Shown one piece after another: positions 7,447 to 14,052 of a stretch of 19,272 nucleotides of DNA. The stretch lies in the NCBI GenBank assembly GCA_910584935.1, contig CAJUDU010000045.1, positions 1 to 19,272 of the forward strand, read 5' to 3'. The stretch comes from an uncultured Butyricicoccus sp. (GTDB lineage: Bacteria > Bacillota > Clostridia > Oscillospirales > Butyricicoccaceae). The notes under the pieces were generated by a model that searched no databases, had not been told where the DNA came from, and saw nothing but the letters and a program-made list of their open reading frames with translations. A program made the translations under genes and the position numbers. How positions within the stretch are numbered: position 1 is the first letter of the stretch; each line of letters starts with the position of its first letter.

Positions 7447-7560
7447 TTATATGTTCAGCACCAGTTTGCCCTGGTGCTTTTCCAGTCTAGCGGCGGCTTC
7501 CACAGCCTTCTCCACAGCAATACGCTGTGCCCGGTTTTGTATCCATTCGTTTGCCGGTTT
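7447..7560 (-). other. short open frame, possible gene remnant ahead of aconitase
   Basis: Between tsaD and the aconitase gene, one minus-strand frame stays open for 37 codons after a TGA and ends in TAA that overlaps the aconitase AGGAG ribosome binding site. Its end, AVEAAARLEKHQGKLVLNI, has a protein-like composition and vaguely recalls the C-terminus of zinc-type medium-chain dehydrogenases. There is no good start codon with a ribosome binding site in this frame. A hairpin, AGCACCAG/CTGGTGCT (7457-7464 and 7471-7478), lies within it. It may be the 3' remnant of a deleted gene, or chance. Confidence 0.25.
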
Positions 7561-7578
7561 TCAGAAAAACCTTCTCCT

Positions 7579-7607
7579 ATTGTACCGCAAGGGCTATGTT
7601 TTTTCCA
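7579..7607 (-). promoter_or_regulatory. weak candidate promoter for aconitase
   Basis: On the minus strand TGGAAA (7607-7602) and TACAAT (7584-7579) are 17 bp apart in the 184-bp gap between tsaD and aconitase. The gap is large for this otherwise tightly packed run of genes, so an independent start is plausible. The -35 matches consensus at only four of six positions. Confidence 0.35.
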
Positions 7608-7614
7608 TAGTCAA

Positions 7615-8643
7615 TCATGAAATTTTTACGCAAATATTCTCCTGTATTTCGGCGGTTGCAAAAGCGTTCTGCAAGGTCGTTCCAATATTCCCAGCTAGAT
7701 ACTCATAATACGCCTGACTGCCAATCATTGCCGCATTATCGCCGCACAGGCTGAGCGGCGGCAAATATAAAGATGCCCCCAATTTTTCCGCCATGGCTTG
7801 CAGCGCCTGGCGCAGCCAAGAATTGGCGGCTACGCCGCCTGCGCAGACAATCTGCTGGATGCCGGTCTGTTTTGCTGCCAGTTCCAACCGTGGGACTAAC
7901 GTATCAACAACAGCATGACAAAATGCAGCCGCTAAAGCGGATTTATCCAACGTTTCACCCTTTTGCGCGGCGTTGTGCGCCAAATTGATGACCGCTGTTT
8001 TTAACCCGGAAAAGGAAAAATCAAGCGGTGCATCTTTGACTTTGGCATGGGGCAGTTTATATTTGGACGCATCGCCGCCCTGTGCCATGCTGTCAATTTT
8101 AGGTCCGCCCGGATAGCCTGCCCCAAGTACCCGTGCGACCTTGTCAAAGGCTTCACCAGCGGCGTCATCCCGCGTGCCACCGAGAATCTCAAATGCGGTA
8201 TAATCTTTAACCAGCACAAGCAGGCTGTGCCCGCCGGATACCACAAGGGTCAAAAATGGCGGCTTTAATGCCGGAAATGCCAAATAATTGGCAGCAATAT
8301 GCCCGCGGATATGATGAACTGGGATAAATGGCTTACTTAGTGAAAATGCCAGCGCTTTGCCAAAATTCGCACCAACCAGCAATGCACCGATTAACCCTGG
8401 GGCACAGGTTGCCGCTACCGCATCCACTTGCGGCGGCTGTATGCCTGCCTGTTGGCAGGCAAGGTCTGTCACCCGGACAATGGCTTCCATATGCCGCCGA
8501 GAGGCAATCTCGGGCACAACACCACCATAAAGCGCATGGGTTTCTACTTGACTGTCTACAATGCTTGATAATATTTTTCTGCCATCCTGGATGATTGCCG
8601 CAGCGGTTTCATCACAAGAGGATTCAATGGCTAATATCTTCAT
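7615..8643 (-). CDS. tsaD: tRNA N6-threonylcarbamoyladenosine transferase TsaD
   Basis: TsaD transfers the threonylcarbamoyl group to A37 of ANN-decoding tRNAs, working with TsaB and TsaE. The 342-residue product begins MKILAIESSCDETAAAI and carries the metal ligands H111 and H115 in HIRGH, the ATP-binding glycine-rich LVVSGGHSLLV near residue 175, and CAGGVAANSWLR near the C-terminus. Its ATG overlaps the stop codon of the upstream lipoprotein gene by four bases (ATGA), so the two are translationally coupled. rimI, a frequent partner of tsa genes, lies three genes upstream, but tsaB and tsaE are absent from this window and must lie elsewhere. Confidence 0.97.
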   Translation of the reverse strand: MKILAIESSCDETAAAIIQDGRKILSSIVDSQVETHALYGGVVPEIASRRHMEAIVRVTDLACQQAGIQPPQVDAVAATCAPGLIGALLVGANFGKALAFSLSKPFIPVHHIRGHIAANYLAFPALKPPFLTLVVSGGHSLLVLVKDYTAFEILGGTRDDAAGEAFDKVARVLGAGYPGGPKIDSMAQGGDASKYKLPHAKVKDAPLDFSFSGLKTAVINLAHNAAQKGETLDKSALAAAFCHAVVDTLVPRLELAAKQTGIQQIVCAGGVAANSWLRQALQAMAEKLGASLYLPPLSLCGDNAAMIGSQAYYEYLAGNIGTTLQNAFATAEIQENICVKIS

Positions 8644-9311
8644 TCTGTCCCCCCATCTGCCCAGTCAGAATGCCAGGTGGATAAAATATGTAACACAACT
8701 TCTTCGAGTGGCGGTGTAATCTCATCTTTAAAATCGGTTGCATAAACCACCATGGAATGGTATTCTGACGCAATCGGGTAATAACAGGTCTGCCGGACTA
8801 ATGTGCCGTTTTCTGCCTGCCGGTCATAACCCAAAATAAAGGTCATGGGCTGCTGCCAAATCCGCACTTCCGGGTTTTGCAGTTCACCCATGCGCTGCTC
8901 AGCATTGTCTTTGAGGAAATCAATAAATTCCTGCTGGATTTCTGGGTCAGTATAATCAATTTCCGGTTGTTTTTTATTGATGTTATTCGGGGAAATCTCT
9001 ATCACAACATTGGAAGGCTGGGTATCTATCGCCCGTGATTTGTCGGTGAAAAAAATGGTTGTATGTCCGCCCATTTCTTTATCTTCTTCCCAGTTTTCAG
9101 GCAATTCCATGGAAAATGGCCCTGTCGTGAACAGATAAGATGCCCATGTGGGCGCATCTGTTGGCGTTTCCGGCGTGGGAAGGGTTTCGCTTTGTCGTTC
9201 GGGCTGCTGTTCGGTTTGTACGCTGCTGCTCGCCTGCTGGCTCGCATCTGGCTTTCCCCCCTGACAGCCTGTTAATAACAGACAAAGCAAAATAGCTGTT
9301 AACTTTTTCAT
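8640..9311 (-). CDS. secreted lipoprotein of unknown function
   Basis: The 223-residue product starts MKKLTAILLCLLLTGC: a short basic region, a hydrophobic core and a lipobox LLTGC with the lipid-attachment Cys at residue 16. It should therefore be anchored on the outer face of the cytoplasmic membrane. Residues 20-60 are a Gln/Ser/Glu/Pro-rich linker. The remaining 160 residues form a soluble domain whose opening, GPFSMELPENWEE, resembles the start of PsbP/MOG1-like folds, although this is weak. There is no recognised catalytic motif. I chose the ATG at 9311, 12 bases after AAGGAG; a longer frame would put 22 polar residues before the signal peptide. It overlaps tsaD by four bases and lies 26 bases after the GNAT gene. 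Its role is unknown. Confidence 0.85.
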   Translation of the reverse strand: MKKLTAILLCLLLTGCQGGKPDASQQASSSVQTEQQPERQSETLPTPETPTDAPTWASYLFTTGPFSMELPENWEEDKEMGGHTTIFFTDKSRAIDTQPSNVVIEISPNNINKKQPEIDYTDPEIQQEFIDFLKDNAEQRMGELQNPEVRIWQQPMTFILGYDRQAENGTLVRQTCYYPIASEYHSMVVYATDFKDEITPPLEEVVLHILSTWHSDWADGGTE

Positions 9312-9337
9312 CTGGTTTGTCCACTCCTTATTTTTAT

Positions 9338-9805
9338 TTATCGCATGGTGCCATCGGAAATTTCTTTTTCCATGCACGTTACCGCATGGTCATCGGTGAA
9401 ATCCCCAAAACCTTCGCAAATTTGATAGCCTAATTTTTCATATACAGCAATGGCATCTGCCATATCCGCACCGGTTTCCAATACTGCCCGGTGGCACCCG
9501 GAGGCTGCCGCATGGGCTTCTATTTTTGCCGCAAGCTGCCTGGCTATGCCCTGTCCACGGCAAACCTGCCGCACAAACATCCGCTTGATTTCCGCTGTGA
9601 CAGCATCCACGGGCTTCCAGCAGCAGCATCCGGCAGGGCCGCCATCAAGATAAGCTACTGCCGCACACGCCATTTGGGATAAATCATGGTACTTTTGATA
9701 TTTCAGCGTGGCATCCTGGTACCGGTCATAAAAAAACGAATCCAATGCGCTGACCAGCATCAGTAAATCCGCGTTATCCACTTCTACAAATTTAATTTCT
9801 ATCAT
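9338..9805 (-). CDS. GNAT-family N-acetyltransferase
   Basis: The 155-residue protein has the GNAT acetyl-CoA fold. Motif A is clear: IKRMFVRQVCRGQGIARQLA, with the pyrophosphate-binding R-G-Q-G-I-A loop around residues 83-88. AVLETGADMADAIAVYEKLGY near residues 105-128 is motif B, with the usual Tyr-Glu-Lys-Leu-Gly-Tyr ending. Three consecutive cysteines (CCCW) near residue 60 are unusual. The substrate cannot be read from the sequence. The ATG overlaps the end of rimI by 14 bases, so translation is coupled. It is a distinct paralogue from RimI and could acetylate a small molecule or a protein. Confidence 0.88.
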   Translation of the reverse strand: MIEIKFVEVDNADLLMLVSALDSFFYDRYQDATLKYQKYHDLSQMACAAVAYLDGGPAGCCCWKPVDAVTAEIKRMFVRQVCRGQGIARQLAAKIEAHAAASGCHRAVLETGADMADAIAVYEKLGYQICEGFGDFTDDHAVTCMEKEISDGTMR

Positions 9806-10253
9806 AGGATTCCCCTTCTCTTGTAAAATATTTGGTCATCAGAATGGCATCTTCTTTTGGGTCATGATAAAACCCAGGACGTATCCCCACTTGTACATAC
9901 CCTTGCTTTTGGTATACCGCAAGCGCTGCATGGTTGGCAGCACGCACCTCCAAAGTAATAAAAGTCAGTCCTAATGCCTGCCCTTGCCAGGCAAGCGCAT
10001 CCAAAAGCGCGCTGGCAATGCCGCGCCGCCTTGCGGCTGGCAGTACCGCAACATTTGTAATATATCCTTCGTCAAGCACAACCTGGCAGCCAACATAACC
10101 AATGGCTTGTCCATTTTCCTCAGCGACCAAAAAGATATGCTGGTTGCCAAGTTCCTCCCGCAATGCCTGGGCACTCCATGGCGCATGGAAACACTGCCGT
10201 TCAATTTCTGCAACATCTTGTATGTGCGTTTCTGCCATTGGTATGATGTTCAT
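9792..10253 (-). CDS. rimI: ribosomal protein S18-alanine N-acetyltransferase RimI
   Basis: RimI acetylates the N-terminal alanine of ribosomal protein S18. The 153-residue GNAT protein shows the RimI pattern: an early IERQCFHAPWSAQALREEL, then YITNVAVLPAARRRGIASAL with the acetyl-CoA loop RRRGIA, LEVRAANHAALAVYQKQGY, and a terminal YYHDP-like GFYHDPKEDAILMTK. I chose the ATG at 10253, which overlaps the stop codon of the phosphatase gene by four bases (ATGA); a longer frame adds 19 residues that lie inside that gene. Nearby tsaD matches the common rimI-tsaD linkage in bacteria. Confidence 0.92.
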   Translation of the reverse strand: MNIIPMAETHIQDVAEIERQCFHAPWSAQALREELGNQHIFLVAEENGQAIGYVGCQVVLDEGYITNVAVLPAARRRGIASALLDALAWQGQALGLTFITLEVRAANHAALAVYQKQGYVQVGIRPGFYHDPKEDAILMTKYFTREGESYDRN

Positions 10254-10684
10254 CCCTGTGACAGCCTTTCTATCACCTGCTGTGCCGCCTGCTTGATTTG
10301 TGCGGCACATTCGCGGTAAACTTGCAGATTCCCGCCAAATGGGTCAGCAATATCCGTATCTGTAAAAGTAAATAACTTGCCTTCTGCCTGTGGATATTTT
10401 TCCAATACACGGTCATAATGTGCCCCTGTCATACACACCAGATATTTTGCATCGGCAACAACTTGCGCAGTCAGCACATGGGATTTATGGGCGCGGATAT
10501 CCGCACCCAATTCGCCTGCCGCCAGAACCGCGTTTTCAGAGGCAGGTAAACCATCTGTGGTGAATAGCCCTGCTGATTCCGCCTGCAAACCGGTTTTCTG
10601 TTCCCCACCTAATGCACGGAATAATCCTTCTGCCATGGGGCTACGGCAGGTATTACCTGTGCATAGGAATACAATCTTATCCAT
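10250..10684 (-). CDS. low-molecular-weight phosphatase, probably protein-arginine phosphatase (YwlE-like)
   Basis: The 144-residue enzyme has the low-molecular-weight phosphatase loop CTGNTCRS at residues 8-15 (nucleophile C8, R14) and the general acid in DPFGG (D114). In Bacillus YwlE a threonine at the equivalent of T12 in this loop confers specificity for phosphoarginine rather than phosphotyrosine, and the same residue is present here. It would thus remove arginine phosphates added by a McsB-type kinase, a mark for Clp protein degradation. No mcsB lies in the window. The gene follows polA by 15 bases, with AGGGGAGAG ahead of the ATG, and overlaps rimI. A tyrosine-phosphatase role remains possible. 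Confidence 0.9.
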   Translation of the reverse strand: MDKIVFLCTGNTCRSPMAEGLFRALGGEQKTGLQAESAGLFTTDGLPASENAVLAAGELGADIRAHKSHVLTAQVVADAKYLVCMTGAHYDRVLEKYPQAEGKLFTFTDTDIADPFGGNLQVYRECAAQIKQAAQQVIERLSQG

Positions 10685-10699
10685 TTATGCTCTCCCCTA

Positions 10700-13345
10700 T
10701 TATCCTTTTGCGGTATACCAGTCGTGCCCTGCGTGCGCTTCGGCAACCAGTGGGACTGCCATTTCAATCGCACCCTGCATTTCTTCGGTTAACAACTGAA
10801 TTACCGTATCCTGTTCTGAAACTGGCGCTTCCAAAATCAGTTCGTCATGCACCTGTAAAATTAGTTTGGTTTTTAACCCTTCTGCCCGCAGACGTTTCCA
10901 TACCCGCAGCATAGCAATCTTGATAATATCCGCTGCTGTACCCTGGATTGGCGTATTCATCGCGACCCGCTCGCCAAAAGAACGGATGGCAAAACTTTTG
11001 CTTGCCAATTCGGGCAGGTAACGCCGCCGCCCTAATAAGGTTTCAACATAACCTTGTGCCTTTGCTGACGCCTTGATTTCGTGCATATATTTGTCTACTC
11101 CTGGGTAGGTTGCCAGATAATTTTTGATAAATTCCCCCGCCTGCTTTTTGGTTACGCCAATATCCCCAGCAAGGGCAAAATCTGAAATGCCATAAACAAT
11201 GCCAAAATTCACCGCCTTGCAGCTTGACCGCATTTGCCCGGTGACCTCGTCCACTGGCACGCCATATACTTTGGCTGCTGTCGCCGCATGGATGTCCTGC
11301 CCGGCACGGAATGCTGCTATCATGGCTTCATCCTGTGCAATATGTGCCAAAACACGCAGTTCTATCTGTGAATAATCGGCGTCAATCAACACATGATTTT
11401 CATCTTCCGCAATGAACATATGACGCAATTCCCGCCCGAGTTCTGTCCTGACAGGGATATTCTGTAAATTTGGGTCGGTTGAAGATAAACGCCCGGTTGC
11501 TGTGACCGTCTGCTGAAAATGGGAATGGATACGTCCATCTTTGGGACTGATGACTTTTAACAACCCTTCCACATAAGTGCTTTTCAGCTTGGTAAGCTGA
11601 CGGTATTCCAAAACATCCCCGACAATTGGATGATATCCCGCAATCGTTTCCAAGACCTCCGCACTGGTGGAATACCCGCTTTTTGTCTTTTTCTGCGGCG
11701 GCAAGCCTAGCCGTTCAAACAAAACCTCGCCAAGCTGTTTGGGCGAATTGATGTTAAATTCCCCATCTGCCTGGGTAAAAATCTTTTCGGTTAGGGCGCT
11801 GATGCGCTCATCCAACATTTCCCCAAATTCCGATAACCGTTTCGGATCTGCTTTGCAGCCAATATGCTGCATATCTGCCAGCACAGTCATCAGCGGCAGC
11901 TCCAAGGTATCATATAGCTGCTTAAGCTGCGGCAGCTTTTCCAACCGGCTGTGGATTTCTTCATATAATTTTTGCACCGCTACCGTCCATTGGATAAGCT
12001 GCTGCATATGGCTGTCCCGCCCGCCAAGCGGCGAAAAAGCATCTTCTTTTTCAAATTCTGCATCCGGCAGCTCCAAATTCAAATAGGACAATGCAACCCG
12101 TTGCAAATCATAAGTGTTTTCTGCCGGGTTCAGCAGGTATGCGCCTAAACAAGTGTCAAACGCAATGCCTGTGGGCTGTATGCCATATCCCATCAACCAG
12201 ACCAGCGTTTCTTTTGCATCGTGCATAACTAGCTTTAATTTGCCCGAAAACAGTCGGCGCATTAACTCAAACCATTCATCAGATGAAAAATCACTTTCTA
12301 TCAGCACCATGGCGCCTTGCCCATCCAGCAGGCAAACAGCTTGCCGCTGGGCTGTCAAATACAAATATACTTGCTGCCCCTCATCTTGCTGTATGCGCGT
12401 AAATGCCGTTTGAATACCGACGGTGATTTGCATATCCGGCAGCACTTCTGCCTGCTGGAATGCCCCTCCATCCCCAGCGTTTAACCCTAGCCGCTTAATA
12501 AAACTCTTAAATTCCAACCGGGTCAGCAGTGCATATAACCCCTCTTCATCAATCAGTTCATCCGGCAGGTTTAACGGGTCTAATGGCAAAGGCGCTTCAC
12601 GGTCAATCGTTGCCAGCCAGTAGCTGTCCCGCGCGCTTTGCTGTCCGTTTTTTAACTTTTCCCGCACCCCTTTTTTAATTTCCGGACTGTCAATGTTTTC
12701 ATATATCCCATCCAATGTGCCAAATTGCAGCAATAAATTCATCGCTGTTTTTTGCCCAATACCGGGTACGCCCGTAATATTATCTGAGCTATCCCCCATC
12801 AGCGCTTTTAAATCAATAAGCCGCACTGGTGCAAACCCATATTCCTCCCGGAATAACGCTTCATCATACTTCGTTGTGGTGGTTTGCCCCATGCGAGTTA
12901 CAACCAGGCGTACCGCCGTCTTTTGCCCAATTAACTGCAAACTATCCCGGTCACCTGTCACAATCACGCATTCATCCCCATGGTTTTCTACAATACGGCT
13001 GATTGTCCCCAATAAATCATCGGCTTCATAACCAGCCAATTCACAGCATGGAATACCTAATTTGTCCAGCACATCCTTCATCACAGGCAGTTGTACCGCT
13101 AATTCATCCGGCATTCCTTTGCGGGTTGCCTTGTAGCTTTCAAACTTCTTATGCCGGAAGGTCTTTTCCCGTACATCAAAACATACTATCGTATGATCGG
13201 GCATTTCTTCTTCCTGTAATTTGAAAAATGTGGACAGGAACCCATAAACCGCATTTGTATATAACCCTTCATGATTTGTCAGCAGACGCACGCCATAAAA
13301 CGCACGGTTCAATATGCTGTTGCCATCAATCACCATTAGTTTCAT
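10700..13345 (-). CDS. polA: DNA polymerase I
   Basis: The 881-residue protein replaces RNA primers and fills repair gaps. The 5'-nuclease domain spans about residues 1-290, with YEADDLLG, VTGDRDSLQL and the helix-turn-helix GVPGIGQKTA. The middle domain (about 310-480) keeps the fold but lacks the exonuclease motifs: the Asp-X-Glu position reads VYLYLT, and no Tyr-X3-Asp is visible. Proofreading is therefore probably absent, as in Bacillus and many Clostridia. The polymerase domain has motif A DADYSQIELR (about 655-664), motif B RSSCKAVNFGIVYG (about 708-721) and motif C QVHDELILE (about 828-836). GAGGAAAA precedes the ATG. It heads a minus-strand operon. Confidence 0.97.
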   Translation of the reverse strand: MKLMVIDGNSILNRAFYGVRLLTNHEGLYTNAVYGFLSTFFKLQEEEMPDHTIVCFDVREKTFRHKKFESYKATRKGMPDELAVQLPVMKDVLDKLGIPCCELAGYEADDLLGTISRIVENHGDECVIVTGDRDSLQLIGQKTAVRLVVTRMGQTTTTKYDEALFREEYGFAPVRLIDLKALMGDSSDNITGVPGIGQKTAMNLLLQFGTLDGIYENIDSPEIKKGVREKLKNGQQSARDSYWLATIDREAPLPLDPLNLPDELIDEEGLYALLTRLEFKSFIKRLGLNAGDGGAFQQAEVLPDMQITVGIQTAFTRIQQDEGQQVYLYLTAQRQAVCLLDGQGAMVLIESDFSSDEWFELMRRLFSGKLKLVMHDAKETLVWLMGYGIQPTGIAFDTCLGAYLLNPAENTYDLQRVALSYLNLELPDAEFEKEDAFSPLGGRDSHMQQLIQWTVAVQKLYEEIHSRLEKLPQLKQLYDTLELPLMTVLADMQHIGCKADPKRLSEFGEMLDERISALTEKIFTQADGEFNINSPKQLGEVLFERLGLPPQKKTKSGYSTSAEVLETIAGYHPIVGDVLEYRQLTKLKSTYVEGLLKVISPKDGRIHSHFQQTVTATGRLSSTDPNLQNIPVRTELGRELRHMFIAEDENHVLIDADYSQIELRVLAHIAQDEAMIAAFRAGQDIHAATAAKVYGVPVDEVTGQMRSSCKAVNFGIVYGISDFALAGDIGVTKKQAGEFIKNYLATYPGVDKYMHEIKASAKAQGYVETLLGRRRYLPELASKSFAIRSFGERVAMNTPIQGTAADIIKIAMLRVWKRLRAEGLKTKLILQVHDELILEAPVSEQDTVIQLLTEEMQGAIEMAVPLVAEAHAGHDWYTAKG

Positions 13346-13414
13346 TTGTATTTTTCCTCATTCCAAACAGATTCACACCAAAAAACCAGCCTGTGTGTTT
13401 GGCGTTTCCCGTTT

Positions 13415-13423
13415 ATTATACCA
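13415..13423 (-). promoter_or_regulatory. extended -10 promoter of polA operon
   Basis: TGGTATAAT on the minus strand (13423-13415) is a perfect extended -10 element. No good -35 lies 17 bp upstream, which is tolerated in extended -10 promoters. Transcription would start near 13407, about 62 bases before the polA ATG. Confidence 0.6.
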
Positions 13424-13490
13424 CAATCATGGGAAAAATTTAAGAGGATGCGTTTATTTTCTGCTGTGGTAGGGGATAAATGAAGTTTTT

Positions 13491-13571
13491 CGGCCGCCTT
13501 TTTTCAAAAAGGCGGCGGGGTGCAGGGGCAACGCCCCGCCAGGGTGTGGGGCAGCGCCCCGTCCCTCTGGG
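13491..13571. repeat. GC-rich multi-hairpin intergenic repeat
   Basis: GCCGCCTTTTT/AAAAAGGCGGC (13493-13516) makes an almost loopless hairpin. It is followed by GGGGC-AAC-GCCCC (13525-13537) and GGGGC-AGC-GCCCC (13548-13560) in a strongly GC-rich tract, unlike the AT-rich flanks. Similar structured tracts recur between genes in many Oscillospiraceae genomes, to my recollection. It may be a mobile intergenic repeat or an insulator/terminator between the divergent promoters. Confidence 0.7.
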
Positions 13572-13622
13572 CGCGTTCACAAATAATTCATAATTTTTTT
13601 GCCAAAAACCCTAAAATCCCTC

Positions 13623-13651
13623 TTGCATTCCTGTCAAGGCTGTTGTATCAT
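13623..13651 (+). promoter_or_regulatory. groESL promoter
   Basis: TTGCAT (13623-13628) and TATCAT (13646-13651) are 17 bp apart. The predicted start near 13658 falls just before the CIRCE element, the usual arrangement for HrcA-controlled chaperone operons. Confidence 0.7.
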
Positions 13652-13661
13652 AATAATCGAA

Positions 13662-13688
13662 TTAGCACTCCCGGCGTGTGAGTGCTAA
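13662..13688 (+). promoter_or_regulatory. CIRCE operator (HrcA binding site)
   Basis: TTAGCACTC, nine bases, then GAGTGCTAA: a perfect match to the CIRCE consensus on both arms. HrcA binding here represses groESL until heat shock. In RNA it lies in the 5' leader, 39 bases before the groES ATG. Confidence 0.98.
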
Positions 13689-13727
13689 CCCCGAAATTGT
13701 AACTCAAAATTTTAGGAGGAATAAAAT

Positions 13728-14012
13728 ATGACTTTGAAACCCCTTTCCGACCGCGTTGTTATCAAAATGGTCGAAGCTGAGGAAACCACCGCAAGCGGCA
13801 TTATCCTTGCTGGCTCCGCAAAGGAAAAACCGCAGGTCGCTGAGGTTTTAGCCGTTGGTCCCGGCGGTATGGTCGATGGTAAAGAAGTTGTCATGCAGGT
13901 CAGTGTTGGCGATAAAGTCATTACTAGCAAGTATTCTGGCACTGAAGTCAAAATTGATGGCGAAGAACTGATTATCGTCCGCCAAGGGGATATCCTGGCA
14001 GTTGTTTCGTAA
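13728..14012 (+). CDS. groES: co-chaperonin GroES
   Basis: The 94-residue protein forms the heptameric lid of the GroEL chamber. It starts MTLKPLSDRVVIK and has the mobile loop ETTASGIILAGSAKEKPQ (about 18-35), VLAVGPGG and a C-terminal DILAVVS. An AGGAGG ribosome binding site lies eight bases before the ATG. It is the first gene of the CIRCE-controlled operon, 40 bp ahead of groEL. Length and motifs are standard. Confidence 0.98.
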   Translation: MTLKPLSDRVVIKMVEAEETTASGIILAGSAKEKPQVAEVLAVGPGGMVDGKEVVMQVSVGDKVITSKYSGTEVKIDGEELIIVRQGDILAVVS

Positions 14013-14052
14013 AAAAATCACTTTCATTTATATACTTGGAGGAATTTAAACT

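Larger units (their letters stand above)
13346..13727. other. 382-bp divergent intergenic region, polA/groESL
   Basis: This gap has no credible gene. It holds, in order, the polA leader and extended -10 promoter, a GC-rich multi-hairpin repeat (13491-13571), and the groESL promoter with its CIRCE operator. An AT-rich stretch at 13572-13622 separates the repeat from the groESL promoter and shows nothing recognisable. Confidence 0.8.

Noticed and set aside
7034..7708. 224-codon plus-strand open frame across the aconitase start and tsaD end
   Set aside because: It lies antisense to the conserved aconitase and tsaD coding sequence, has a low-complexity Cys/Pro/His-rich composition, and lacks a ribosome binding site.
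11667..12086. Plus-strand open frames inside polA
   Set aside because: Ser/Cys-rich products antisense to conserved polymerase sequence; codon-bias shadows of the real gene.
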